Origin: Lepraria neglecta
Lineage: Eukaryota; Ascomycota; Lecanoromycetes; Lecanorales; Stereocaulaceae
Reading direction: 5' to 3'
NCBI GenBank assembly: GCA_033220425.1
Contig: CM065649.1
Location: forward strand, 1,178,001 to 1,242,000
Length of the DNA: 64,000 bases
Shown: positions 1-13,459 of the stretch, in pieces
Layout: every line of letters begins with the position of its first letter
Numbering within the stretch: position 1 is the first letter of the stretch
Program-made: the position numbers and the translations under genes
Notes under the pieces: generated by a model
Databases searched by the model: none
Told to the model about the DNA's origin: nothing
The model's input: the letters and a program-made list of their open reading frames with translations, nothing else

Positions 1-1309
1 TATCTTTATCTATTATATTAAAGCTCGCTACTTTTAATCTTTCGACGGCTAAACTCACCTACTTATAACTACTCTAATATACTATTCTATAGAGAAGGGT
101 CTATATCGCCCAATTACATTAAGTGTTAAACTATTTCATAATATATTTACCTTACTAGCATTGTATTTACTAACTACCAACCAATCGCTATTATAAATAA
201 AAACCCGGTATAGACCCTACTAGTCGTATTACCCGCTTTATCCCTCCAACTTAGCGAAGAATCCTTAACTTCTCCCTATTTTATTCGTCCTATTATTATT
301 CTTCTTATTATAGACGTATTAGAATCATCTATAATATTATCTAATATAGCCGGTCCTTCTCTAATCGACCCTCAGGTCGATATGACGCTAGAGCCTACGC
401 TAACCGAGGCCAATTTCTATACGCTTATTAGCAGGCCAAAGTCTAGTAATCCGCCTGGAATCCTATAGAACCTCCCCAATGTCCGTAGAGGCTTATAGTA
501 CAGTAATAGCTTGTTCAATACCCTCTATCAAGTACTTGAAGACCGCCTGCGGGGTACCGCTATTTAGGGCGAAAATCTTCGAGGTTCTAGCCAGGACTTT
601 ACTAAGGTCCTTAACTCCGTTACTACTAACTTCATTCTACCTAACTATATACTACCTTTTAGAGACGAAGTAATATATATATTCGTAAGACTACTTAATA
701 AAGTACCTAGAGTAGCTAACCGATATACTAGTAAACGACCCTTAGAGGAGTCTTACGACTCGTTTAGTTCAAAAAAGCCTAGACACGATGATGCTCGTGC
801 TAAGCAACCCGATTACACTAGACCATTCTTCGCACTAGCTCCAGCCCTAGATAACACCTACCCGCCTTATATTATCCTTAGAATCGGTTATATACGCGAT
901 AATAAATTCTATCTTGTCTAACTACGGTATATTATATATAATACTTCGCTTACTAACGCTAACTAGCTCTAGGACTAACTCAGTTACGATACTCTAATCT
1001 AGTTCCTAGAAACTAAGAAATTCTGGACCGCCAAAGATAATGCCCGGGGGAGCACCCTTATCTACATATCTAATAGGATTATAGAGGTAACTACAAACGA
1101 AGATCTACAAAATACCATCCGTGATATATATTCATGTGGTCACCGGCGCTACGAGCTTTATATCGTGCGAGGGGCACTCTGTCAGTCATACTATATTAAT
1201 CAATAGTCAGGATATTAACTAACAGGTGTAATAGCATCTATCGAGGGCAATACGGCCTATCCAAATCAACCTTACCGAGGCAGTTTTACCCTCTCCTACC
1301 GCTTAAAAT

Positions 1310-4080
1310 ATTCTTCTCTTATAGTAGGACCTAAAGAGAAAACCCCTAATATACAGGATCCTCTAGGCAAAGACCCTACTACCTCTTCTACCAAACCCTC
1401 TACCCTAAAGCCTTTTATCGATCCTTCCCTTCTTACTAATAAGTATACTAGTCCGTCTACCGGGAATCTAAAGGAGCCTATAGATATTAGCTCTAGCTTA
1501 GATAGTAGTAGCGGTATAAATAATAAGGAAGAGAATGATAGAAAGGAAGGGGATTTAATAGATAAGGACGAGTAGAAGGCGTTATAGATTAATAAGGCCT
1601 ATATAGGCAGGACTCCAGGGTCATATAATATCGAGATAGGTAGGGTAGTAGCAGCTAGAGTAGCTGCGAAAGATATAGAGGCGTTAGAATAGGAGGATCG
1701 CGACAGGATATAAGTACTTCAGCCTCTACCTTATTATTTACTTACTACTAAATACTACCCTAGTATTAATATAACTAAGGTAGAGGACCGTCCGTAATAG
1801 TCTCAGAAAACGTAGTAGTATATAGAGTTATTATTCTAACTATAGAAGGGAAACCAGTCTATTAAGAATATACAAACCCTCCGTAGGTTATTATCTATTA
1901 TAGCCCCTAACGGCAAGATGAAAAAGATTATACTATATATTCATCAACTCTACTGCGCTGCTTGGATATACCGGTATACTTACTAGTAGGGGGGGTATTA
2001 ATAGGGACGATCCCGGCTTTGGCAAGGTTCGTATCTATTCCTAGCTTTTAATAAAACCTACTATCGACTCGGACAATACTAATGTCCGACTTGAACTAGA
2101 CTCTAACGATTTTTATTATATATATCCTTAAGCGTTAACTCTCCTTATAATAGCGCGAGGTTTTCGAAATATATAAGTAGGATTATAAAAACCTCGAATA
2201 GTTTAAAGCGTCAATCTATTATACTAAGTATCTCCTACCCTCGAAATTAAAGGTATAGAGCGGTAATAATATATATCCCTCTGCTAATAAATAGGATATC
2301 GGTTATCCGTATATCGAGAAAAGCGCCGCCTATTTAACTAGCGTACCGAAGTAAGGTATTATTCTTATTATCGTACCAGCAAAAGTAATAGGCAACTAGT
2401 TACAAGAGTAGACGAAGATAATCGATACTCAATATCCAATATTGAAGCTACAGTACTTCTATACCTATATAGGCAAAATATATAATAATATTAACGCTAC
2501 CCTACTTATATCGGAAAATACTAAACTACTTCGATATAAAAAGGATAGAAAACCTAAACCTGGACAGGAGCGTATTCTACTCCTTACAACTAAGGGCTTG
2601 TATAATAGGTATATTAAGGAAGTGCTACAGGACTCTAAGTCTCTATTCGTCCACAACTTCCGTATTAGCCAGATCTTTATTAACAAATTCTATAAGATAA
2701 GGATAGTAAAGGGTGAATATCCTAAGATAGTCCTTGGTATTAAGGATAAGATTAGTACCTGAGTCCTGGTAAAAATACTAGAGGATAACGAGAACGAGTA
2801 GAATACTATAGATGATCGGCGTATAAAAATATACTAATCATCTTTGCCCTGGGTGTAGGGTTTCTCCGCTATACTATAGATATATAACCTAACTAACTGC
2901 TCGGCTATAATCTATATAATCGAGCAGCCTTGGTAGTACGCTGTTAAAGAGTATCGATATATAACTTACGACGAAGTCGAGGTTGTTAGGAAACTAACCG
3001 CTAGCTACCAAAAGCGAAAGAATCCGGTTAATAAGAGCGAGAATAATAAGAATATCGTAGATATAAAGGCTATCTTAAACTCTATCGAAATTAAGCGGAT
3101 ACCTATAACTATAGATATTAATAGGACTACCGAGCTTATTAAGCTACCTCCGCACGAGACTTATCATATTATATACTTACTTAATCTAGAGTAAAAGGCA
3201 GCTCTTCGTACTAAGGATTAGAGGATCTAAGACGCAGTAAAAGCCGAATATACTAGAGAATATATAATTGCTCGTAAGGCTAGCAAGGAGATACCTACGC
3301 TAGTAATCAATAACTACTTTAAACGCGCCTATAAGCTACGCGCTGCCACTGTTATCCTAAGCCTTCTAGAATTCTCTCAGTATAACTACCTTACTCTTAC
3401 TTAGGACGAGCTTAAAGGGGGGCCTTTATATAACGGCGGAAAGGGTTATATAGATTTTGTAGAGTTGGCTAGCCTAATATAGAATTAGGCCAAGATACCG
3501 CTGGATAGTATTTATGCTAAACATATCGATGAACTTACTAGTAATACACCGAAGTTAGTAAAACTTAAAGAGTTAATCGGCTTGCTAGGGGAAGATATCT
3601 ACGGGTGACCAGAGAAACTGGTTATATTTACCAGTTCTCCTATTATCGCATACATTCTGGCGGTAGTAAGTCTATATCTCTTCCGCTGTTCTACCTTGAC
3701 CTTATACTAACCTTGCTCTAGTAGTTTGAAAAGTATTTTCCTAGTAAATGGCTATGGTATAGCTCGACCGTACCTTCCGAGAAGCGAGATAAGTTATATA
3801 TATAGCTATTCTAAGAAGAGGATAATAAGCGCTTCCTTATCTCTACGAAACGTATCCTTAGAACTAGTATTACCTTAACCCGTACATTTAGAAGTATGAA
3901 TATAGATACAGACTGGATATAATTCTATAATATTCAGTGCGATAGGTAGGTAGTTCGGTTATCTCAGCGAAATCTAAAGATATATAACTACTACTTTATT
4001 ACGGACAATGAATATAGAGTAGATTAGAAGGTATTATTCAAACAGAGCAGAGATAATATAACAAGGTAATAGGCGTATAA
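1310..4080. repeat. degenerate element, copy A
   Basis: Copy A of a decayed repeat. Stretches around 1567-1850, 2311-2420, 3081-3250 and 3641-3800 match, with many transitions and small gaps, the sequence at 6139-6440, 6847-6960, 6955-7120 and 7511-7660. Reading frames are destroyed. A short piece near 241-300 also resembles 5790-5850, so the element probably begins left of 1310 and copy B lacks about 1 kb of it. No terminal repeats or coding domains could be recognised. Confidence 0.6.
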
Positions 4081-5884
4081 ATAAGCTAGATATTTCTAGC
4101 TAAGTAATGGCGCGCTTTTGCAGGTTTCTTTTCTTCTACTCGGCGGTACTTTAACTTTGTATAAGATAGATATAAGACTCTTATTACCCTTCTATAGTAA
4201 TATTAAATCTAATCTATACTAGTTCGGGAAGACTTGAAAGTACTTAGATTGCTAGCTATTCCCCTTTGCTTTCTCCTATCTTTAGTAGATATTTCGCGCT
4301 ATAGTCTTCCTTGAATGTCCGCTACTAAAATCTAGATATACTATATACTTATATACTAAATACAAGCTATAGGTAAAAGGGAATATAATTTATAGCCCTA
4401 ACTTGCTAGATTGTAATCGTATTTGATACGAACTATATATGCTACTATACTCCTTTATAACGTATTGTCTTAAGTTGTAATCTTCCTTATAATACCCTTC
4501 TATTAATATAGACTCTTTTAACTAAGACTATTATTAAATAAAGGGAGAAACCTACTCGAAAGTCAAGTAGTTATACCTATACTCAATATAGATACTATAT
4601 AGGGAACAGCCTACGCGTCGAATAATATCGAGTATTAGATAGTATTCGAGTCGGATAACTCTTAATATCCGAGTCGAATAGCGCTTGATATACTTGGTAT
4701 TCGAGTCAGACATCGCTTATTACACGCTAATTACTATAGGCTTAGTACGGAATTATTCTTTATATATTATATATCGACCTTTTAATCCTTTCCTATACTC
4801 CTTTCTCTTACTACCGACATATTGATCAATACTCTATATCTTATATATATGCCCGCTATAGAATATTAGTACAAGCCCGTAGCCGTCGCCGCCGGTGTTT
4901 CCCCCTCCTCTCTAGCCTCTTTACCTTCTACTAAATTCTATAAAAACACTAACCCCAGAAATTAGACGGTCTTAGTTATTTCGTGTAGCCTTATAGTCAA
5001 ATAGGCCTACTATAAGGAGATTCGAGTAGTATTAAAGAAAGAGATAGAAAGGAGATATATTATTAGCATATCCCTAGGGATACCGGAGAACCAGGCCAAG
5101 CTCAGCGAGGCCTTACAGCAGTTAGAAATAGTATTTCCCTCCGTTTTCACACCTAGAATCCCCTAACCCTAGCTAGAGAGTTATAAATTAGGTATGGCCA
5201 GAAAGATCAATAATACCTACAATCACTATCGTAATTATAGAAGGTATACTATACCGTCTCTCTCTACGGATAGTACTCTATATATAGTATATCCGCTTAC
5301 CTTCGGTGAAATAGGATTCTATATCCGGTCGACAGAGATAACAGCGAATACGCTTTTCTTCGCCTCCGATATTATTAAGGAGAAAAAACCTCTAGCTAGT
5401 ATTATATTAGACAAGATCGAATTTAGAATATTTAAAGAGGTCTTACGCGAGGACGGTATCTATAATAGCTCGACCGACCGAATTCTTTATCGTATTAGCA
5501 AAAACGATATTGAAGTTAATCACACCTGCAAATTCAAGGCGGCTACCTTATAGATATATAATATAGGCGAGAATCCTATCTTATTTCATATTAAGACGCG
5601 CCTGCAAGGTATATATCTTATACTTTACTTCGATCGCGCTCCTACTAACTATACTCTAGTAAAATAGTAGGCCCGCATAAAATATTGAATAATAGGCATA
5701 CCTCACGTCCGTTTCCGCGGTACATTAGTAAACCCAGTTAATTATAGTACGCCGATACTACTAAATTATATACTCTAGTATTCTTCTTCGTTCCAACTTA
5801 GCGAAGGGCCTCTACTTCTTTATATTTTATTCTTCCTATTATTACTATCCCTGTTACACCTCTATATAACCTTACTAGGCTAGA

Positions 5885-7980
5885 TATTCTTCTCTTACAG
5901 TACGACCTAAGAATATAACCTATAATATATAGAATCCTCTACGCGAAGACTCTACTACCTCTCCCGCTAAATCCCCCGCCCTAAAGCCTTATGAATTCTC
6001 CCCCTTAATTAAGTAAGCCTACTAGTATTTCCTACCTGGCCTCCAAATGATCCTATACTTATCCGTTCCGATATAAATAATAGTAGCTATACTAGTAATT
6101 AGGAAGAGAAGGAGTAAGAGGAGGAAGGGGATACTATAGAAGAGGACAAGGAGAAGGCGTTAAAGGTTAGCAAGGCTTATAATAGTAGGGTTCTAAGGTT
6201 ATATAATATCGAGATAGGTAGGGTAGTAGTAGCTAGAGTAGCTGCGAAAGATCTAGAGGTATTAGAATAGGAGGATCGCGATAGGATATAAGTACTTCAA
6301 CCTCTACCTTACTGTTTACTTACTACTAAATACTACCCTAGTATTAATATAACCAAGGTAGAGGACTATCCGCAATAGTCTTAGAAAACATAGTAGTATA
6401 TAGAGTTATTATTTCAGCTATAGAAGGGAAACCGGTCTATACAGAATATACGAAACCTCTGTAGGTTATTATCTATTATAGCCCCTAACGGCAAAATAAA
6501 GAAGATTATACCGTTCATTTATTAGCTATACTGCGCGGCTTAGATAAGATAGCAGGCTTTCTGATAGGGGGGAGCCATCTATAGGCGAGATTCTGGTTTG
6601 GGGATGTCTAAACTAAATTATTACTTCTATTAAGGACTCTAGTTAACTCGGATAATATAGATGTTCGACTTAGGCAACACTAACGTCCGACTCTATCTAG
6701 ATCGAAATCCATATATACAAAATCATCTAATAATTCGAAACGTCGCCTTATTATAATAAGTATCTCTTACTAGAGAGATTGAAGCCACGGAGTTATTACG
6801 ATATATATCTATCGGCTCATAAATGGAATATTAGTTATCCGTGTGTCAAGAACAGCGCCGCCTAGAATATTAGCGTAGCGAAGTCAGGTATTATTCTTAC
6901 TATCGTACTAGCGAAAGTAGTAGGTAATTGGTTATAATAGTAGACGAAGATAATTAATATAAAGCGGATACTATATACTTAAGATATCTCTGGGACTACC
7001 GATCTAGTATAACTACCTCCCCACGAGATTCGTTATATTATATACCCGCCTTCGCTAGTATAAAATATAGCTCTTCGCGCCGAGGATTAAAGGATCTAAG
7101 ACGAAGCGAAAGTAAAATATACTAGATAATATATAATTACTCGTAAGGCTGGCAAGAGGATACCTATACTAACGACTACTAACTACTTTAAACGTATATA
7201 TAAACTACGCGCCGCTACTATAGTCCCAAGCCTTCTAGGATTCACTCGGCTCGATAACCTATCTCTATATACGGATAAGCTCGAAGGGGGGATTTATATA
7301 ACGGCGGCGAGGGTTATATAAACTTTATAGAGTTAGCTAATCTAAGAGAAGACTAGACTGAATACCCGCTAGCTAGCATCTATATCTATTATATCGAATA
7401 TTTTGTTAACAATAGTCCGAAGTTGGTTATATTAAAGGATTTAATTATCAAACTAAGGGAGGACATCGTCAGAAGACCGCAATAACTATCTATAATTACC
7501 AAGCTATCTACTACTATATATATTCTGGCGATAGTAGGTCTATAGCTCTTCCGCTATTTCGTCTTGGCTTTATACTAACCTTACTCTAGTAGTTTAAAAG
7601 GTATTATCCTAATAAATGACTATAGCGTGGCTCGGCCTTACCTTCCGGGAAACGAGATGAATTATTCGTACAGACATGCCAAGGAGACAACTATCATCAC
7701 TTTATTCCCCCTACGAACTGCGTTCTTAAAACCGGTATTACCCTTACCCGTACCTCTAGAAGCGTAAATATAGATACAGACTAGATAAAGTACTATAGGA
7801 TTTGATACTATAGGCGGGTCATTCGGTAGTAATAGTAAAGATAGAAGGTATACAAGTACAGTATATTTCTAGATGAGGCAAAGGGATCTTGATTCGATTA
7901 TTATCTAGATAGGCAGATAGAAAGCTCTTAGTAAGAGTAGGTATAATATAACAGAATTAACCTATAGGTATTACCAGTAG
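5885..7980. repeat. degenerate element, copy B
   Basis: Copy B of the same decayed repeat as 1310-4080, in the same orientation but shorter. The matching words, for example the region around the gagataggtagggtagta motif near 6200, are separated by C/T and G/A differences, as expected when two copies are mutated independently by RIP. The segment corresponding to about 2420-3080 of copy A is largely missing here. No functional frame remains. Confidence 0.6.
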
Positions 7981-10900
7981 TAAATTTAAGGACTAGTTTA
8001 AATATTGTAAATAGTAGACCCCGTTATTCGAATTAGAGACTAGAGAAACCACACTATTCAACTTAACGTCACCGAGATAATATTTATATCCCAGAATCCC
8101 GCTATAAAGACCCAGCCAATACTACCCGCCGCTTTTCCCAACCTAGATTCGTCTTCTCCAACAAATCCAAACGCTGTTACCGCTATAGAGGATATAGTTC
8201 TACTAACTCAATATATATCCGCTAGTAGAGATTCTCTTTATAGGACGTATTATAAATAGAAGGAGGTATCTAATCGTTATTAACTAAGCCGAAGAACTAA
8301 TTTAATCGGTTAAGCTAATAATGTAACTCCACATCCTACCCGTACAACTCAAGAGCCGGCGGTAAAGTATATATTATTAACGTACTACAGCGAATCCGGT
8401 GAGTCCGGCTCCGTATATATTCATCGATAGATACTCGAGTAGGTAGTATCTAAGGTCTTAAGGTCCCGGGCCAATAGGGCGGAGGCGGCGTATACTTATC
8501 AAGGATATAGAAGAAACGGCGATATTCGTTATACGTAGGAGAACTATAGCTAGAGATATAGTCCTAGTAGTAACCTGTTCAAAAAGGTAGGAAAATTTCG
8601 TTCAACTCGGATAGACTTTTATCCGACTCAGCTAAGTTTCTATCCGACTCAATTAATAGTCTTTAAGCTAACTCGATTTTATATTAATATTATATTAATT
8701 AAAATAATATAACAATAATACGCTAAAGAAGCCTATCCCTTTCCGAAAACCTTCGCCTTCTTCCCCTAAGAACCTCGCCTATCTAGCCACCTATAACTAG
8801 CTATATCATCGTGGATCATACTCCTTAATACCTTATACCACCTTGTTACTAGTGAAGACCCTTATATATATTAGATAGATAATAGGGATCTTCTAATAAT
8901 GGCTAAGATAAAGGGAGAATGACTGGCAGCTACTAGAAAAGCCTAGGAGACTAAAGCGAATAAGCGAAAGGTACGATTCGAACCGAGTAACTTATTCTAT
9001 ATATTAATATATTAGTAGATTAAGGCTATTATAGAAAAGTAGCTAGAACCCGAGAGAAGTACTAAAGGGGACGACGGAGTGGTAGAGCCTAGGAAATATC
9101 AAAGACGTAATAGTAACCTTAGCGAGGATATCTCTGAAAAAATACACGAAGAAGAGGTCTCTTTAAAGATAACTAGCGTCGAGGATATCGAAATATCTTC
9201 TAATAACCCTATAACCAGCCCTGCGAAGAGACCAGTGCCTACTATCGTTATAGGGGTATAACTTCCCTATACTCCTATATTCGGTCCGTTAGATAACTCT
9301 ATATTTAGGAGACGGAAAAGATGGGCTTCTCCGTTATAAGTACGATTAGTGTATAATAATAGATATAACCTATTTACCGTACAGCGTAAACAGACGCGGC
9401 TATCGATATCTAGAATCGATACTATATTACAAAGTAATACGAGTATTACCCAAAAGAAGACCGTAAGTTACCTATCGATATTACACGTATATTTAATACG
9501 CTAATATAGAAAGAAGGAAACAATATAGAACTATATAATAAAACGAGGTCCTTAAGGGAATATAGATACTAGGAACTACCTACGCAGCTCGGTAAATAAT
9601 AAATTAGAGACGCGTATTTATTAAATATAGCTAAAACAGCCGATAGTGCAGGAACAACGAAACCGAACATCTTCATATACAGAGTAGAATGGCCAGTATA
9701 CCGGACGACCTACCTAGACGCCCCAACAGATAATAACTAATAAGTTTAAATCTGCTAGTAAGAAATATCGAAAATCAAGAGAGAATCTAATCAGCAGACG
9801 GAAGGATGAATTAATAGTATATTTACCTCAGCATATAGGTCTTATAATAACTAATCGTTATAGTCGGTACAATATAAGTAGCGATAGCTAACCCGCACCG
9901 CACTACCTACACGGCGCAAGCGGCCGAATTCCAGTACCGCGACCACGGGACGATCATCTAATCCTAATGATCGGGTTCTATTATCTAAAAAGACAAGGCC
10001 TAGACTATTATTAACTTCGTTGCCTATACCTATATATATATTAGATATTGAATCTGAAGACGACTATAAGGAGGTAACTACGGAGGAGGCGGCGGGACCT
10101 ATCGCTTAGGGTAGTTCTAGGCGTCGCTAAGCGCAAAGATACCAATCCTTACAGGAATATTAATATATTTTCTACGCAACGAAGCCTATATTCCTCTCCA
10201 AGATTATGGGCGGTAATGATACTGATAGCCTATCACTATGGCCAGAATATAACCCGGTAGCTCTAAGTAACCTTATAATAAGAATATAGAGAGAATAGAA
10301 GGCTAAGCTCTAAAGAATAAAGGGGCCTTAAGTTATCGGCGATCTAGATACCTTAGGTAATATACTAACTCCTAAAGAAGCTCGCAAGGTTATCACTCCT
10401 AAACCCCTACCTATTTATATAACGCCGCGTAATAGCTAATATCTTCGTAGCTTATAGATAGCCTAAGCGAATTCAGAAGTTTTATAATAAGGAAAATAAG
10501 ATTAACCATTAAAATAGTAGTAGAATAGCTATACCTAACAGTCAAGGACCGGAAGAATAATATATCGAACCTACTATTTAATATATAATTTACTTTCGCG
10601 GATCTAGAGAAAGGTATAAGTATTCTTCTTTCCTAAACGAGAATGAAATATATAGCTAATAGGTCTAAGATAAGGGTTATTTTCTAGTACCGATAATTAT
10701 AATAAGTCTATATCGCATTTTTTTTTCTAATAGAATAAGCGCTATTAGACTCAGGTATAAGAGTATAGATCTATAGAAACCTTTACCTGCTAGTACTATT
10801 ATTTTCGTTATAATAGCGCTTTATTATATATTCGAAGAATATAAATATAGCTCCTATAGGATCAAGAGATAGGATAGTATATTAGTTAGTAGTAAGTTAA

Positions 10901-11884
10901 CCTGATACTCGAAGAATAACCTATATACTAATAATACCTTAAGCTATATTCGAATATATAATAGAGGTATAGTACGATATAGGTAAAATTAAAACGCGGA
11001 TAGTTACGGGACTACTTTATCATCGAATAATAGACTACTACTACACAAATAGGTATAGTAAGAACCATTAACTACTAGTCACTAATACGTTCAAGGATTC
11101 CCTAGAAGATCTAAAAAATTAACCGGACCTTTAGAGCGTTCTAGAGGAGATAGAAATAAATAATACTAGTATAATAGGCTAAGAAGAAGAGTACGGAAAT
11201 GATAAAGAATATACGGTATATATAAGAAGCGATTATAGGTATATATTATCGGCTAACACTGAAATCAAGGCTAAAGAACTATCTCCTGAGGAGGGTCTCG
11301 ACAAGACCAATTCAGAGTTTAGAAACTAGGATAGTTTTTTCGCTTCCCTTACCTTCAGTAATAATTCAGCGGAGATAACAGACATCTAGGTATTTTTAAT
11401 ATAGGACTTCGAGCGTATATAGAAGGAGGCCGGCCTATAAGTAGATAAGAGTCTTTAGGAAGAGGATTATATTATAGACATCGAAGAGTAGAGTAGGTCA
11501 GTAGAGAGGTAGATTATAGAGGATAAAATAGTATATCTGAATATTATTCCAATAGGAGAAGAACCTGAGGACTAGGCTACTAAGGATACTATAGAGGGGA
11601 TAGAGGATGGATCGATAGAGTATGAAGCTTAGGCGGGAGGAAGCCTGACGGAATCAAGCTATTAGCAATCGAATATATAGCTATTGAACGTATAATATGA
11701 AAATGATTATCGTATTGTCTTTTAAAATTGCCTAGCTCGGATAATACTGCCTACAGGTTAATTCTAGATAAGATGTCTAACTCAAACATACCCACTACAG
11801 CGGAGGATATATCCGAACTATCCGACTCGGATGACTTCTTATCTACTGATATTATCGATATACTACCTGAGCGTATATGTTTCG

Positions 11885-12160
11885 CATTCCGGAATAAATG
11901 CGTAATGGTGGCGTTGGTCCACGAAAGCAACTTTTGATACTGATATTGTAGGCGCCCAGCGCAGCAATTTGAGGTTGCAGATGCTGCTGTCGGCAACCTC
12001 GAGTTGCTGATTTGGCTGATTTCTCGGTCCGCAATCGACATGGGATGCAGACCCTGATCGCCATACGGCCTGCTGATAGCGCAAAACTAGCTGCGACGCT
12101 AATGACATAATCTTTTGGGAAAGCGCGATGAGATCGCTACGAGTTACCTTCGTCAAGTAC
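11885..12160. other. non-RIP island inside the AT-rich block
   Basis: About 275 bp in which TG, CA and GC dinucleotides are common again (for example the words tgctgctgtcgg and gatgggatgcag-like runs), bounded on both sides by TA-rich decayed sequence. Overlapping minus-strand frames of 70-97 codons cross it but show no domain. It may be a later insertion, or a unique sequence that RIP did not recognise as repeated. Its identity is unknown. Confidence 0.5.
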
Positions 12161-12436
12161 TTATATTACTCGGGGTAGAAGGTTATTATTCAGGACACTC
12201 CTTCCGCAGGGGGGCCGCCACCTCCGTATAAGAGGTAGGCCTTAGTAACGAAGAAATCCAGCTACTAGGGCGATAGAAGTCGGACTCCTATCGTCTATAT
12301 ATAGTTACTTATCCCGAGCGAATACTTATAGTATTATATCGGTACCAGCAGCGCTAGTGCTAGCGATACTCGCTAGGAGCTACCCTACGAGGCCTTCCTC
12401 GGAAACCCTCTACGGGGGCGTCATTTAGGTGTTGTT

Positions 12437-12564
12437 TGGGAGTTTTCTAGCGCTAGGGCACCTGTTGTAGCCTTTCTAGGCCTGCTAGCCCTGGCGTTAG
12501 ACCGCCCAAGCATCTATTTACATATCCACTTATACCGGTATATATAGCTTCAGGAGTAAGAACA
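12437..12564 (-). repeat. 128-bp terminal repeat, copy 1
   Basis: It is a near match to 12820-12947 and 52372-52499 and carries TA changes where the 52-kb copy has CA or TG (for instance ataccggtatatat instead of gtgccggtgtgtat). Confidence 0.75.
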
Positions 12565-12819
12565 CTAATCGCTATAGTAGGACTGTAGGTTAGTATATCT
12601 TATAATCAGATGCGGTTTCAGCCATGCGCCATGACCATAGGCCATAGCGAGAGATCCGTACTTCCTGAGAGCACTATTTATATGAGTATCCTACCAGCAG
12701 TTGGCTCTTCAGTCGAGTTCATCTCTTTCAGAGCCATAGCAGTTCTTTCCCGCCCACCCGCACCTTATATATAGCCTATATATAGCCTATCTACACTCCA
12801 GGTCTATACCGCCTAGGTA

Positions 12820-12947
12820 TAGGAGTTTTCTAGCGCTGGGGCACCTGTTGTAGCCTTTCTAGGCCTGCTAGCCCTGGCGTTAGACCGCCCAAGCATCTAT
12901 TTACATATCCACTTGTGCCGGTGTGTATAGCTTCAGGAGTGAGAACA
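12820..12947 (-). repeat. 128-bp terminal repeat, copy 2
   Basis: It has the same length as copy 1. Its body is closer to the 52-kb copy than copy 1 is, but its outer end reads CCTA where the others read CCCA, a RIP-type change. Confidence 0.75.
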
Positions 12948-13459
12948 CTAAACCGCAATTTAAATTCCGGACGTGGAAGAGGAGGTGGCCTAACGTAAAG
13001 ACTTGTACAAGGAGAGTGGTGGCTTTTTACCTTTCAAGAAGCAAGGGAGGCGACAGAAGGAACTCACACTTTCGTGAACGCATTCATGAGCACCAGTAAG
13101 TCTCAGACTACATGTGAAAAGAAGCTAGGTATCTGACGAAAGAAAGGCGCTTTACGCGAGCTGAGCTTCCCTGAGAGTAACGATGGGAAAAAGGTTTTGC
13201 TTGGTGGTGGAAACTGATTTTGGTCTTTTTAAGCCTGATTTCAATGCTATGGTTCGTGCTATCCACTGGACTGACTCTGGCTTGGAATTCCATTGTAGGC
13301 GTGTATAGTTATCGGCCAGCTGATAGATACCCTTCATCATCGGCTTGTTGGGACTCTTACGAGCTATACATTTGATTTTCCTAGATTTTATGGATGCGGT
13401 AGCTTCTACGCTACATTGGTGCTAGAAGATGACGATACTGATTTGAATAGAGAGAAAAA
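12948..13459. other. intergenic, no gene seen
   Basis: This is the transition from the repeat block to ordinary composition. Two overlapping minus-strand frames of about 60 codons (13108-13340) have no recognisable content and I do not call them. Confidence 0.5.

Larger units (their letters stand above)
1..12430. repeat. RIP-degraded transposon block
   Basis: This stretch has no convincing gene. It is dense in TA-rich words such as tatata, ctatta and ttataa, while CpA and TpG are scarce and CpG survives, which is what RIP (CpA to TpA on both strands) leaves behind in filamentous ascomycetes. The longest open frames are only about 60-120 codons, have no recognisable domain and are best read as chance frames. 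Internal similarity (1310-4080 against 5885-7980) shows that repeated elements make up at least part of it. The original transposon family cannot be named from what remains. The block may belong to a larger AT-rich isochore to the left of the window. Confidence 0.85.
12437..12947 (-). mobile_element. TRIM-like element with 128-bp direct terminal repeats
   Basis: Two 128-bp direct repeats (12437-12564 and 12820-12947) flank a 255-bp internal part. Read on the minus strand each repeat starts with TGTTCT and ends at CCCA (the second has CCTA), fitting the TG..CA ends of a long terminal repeat. No protein is encoded, so this resembles a terminal-repeat retrotransposon in miniature. The internal part and one terminal repeat recur, inverted, at 52372-52755. 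Compared with that copy this one has many C-to-T and G-to-A changes at CpA sites, so it was hit by RIP. No clear target-site duplication was seen. The class is inferred from structure only. Confidence 0.6.

Noticed and set aside
2442-2762. 106-codon frame in the decayed block
   Set aside because: Lys/Ile/Tyr-rich composition is explained by RIP-biased DNA; no domain, and the matching region of copy B is not open.
5194-5553. 119-codon frame, the longest in the first 12 kb
   Set aside because: There is no recognisable motif, the setting is RIP-degraded and the length is within chance for stop-poor patches; kept as part of the repeat block.
8965-8990. A GGTTCGAATC-like word on the minus strand resembling a tRNA B box
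   Set aside because: The surrounding sequence is almost entirely A/T and cannot form acceptor or anticodon stems, and no A box is at the right distance.
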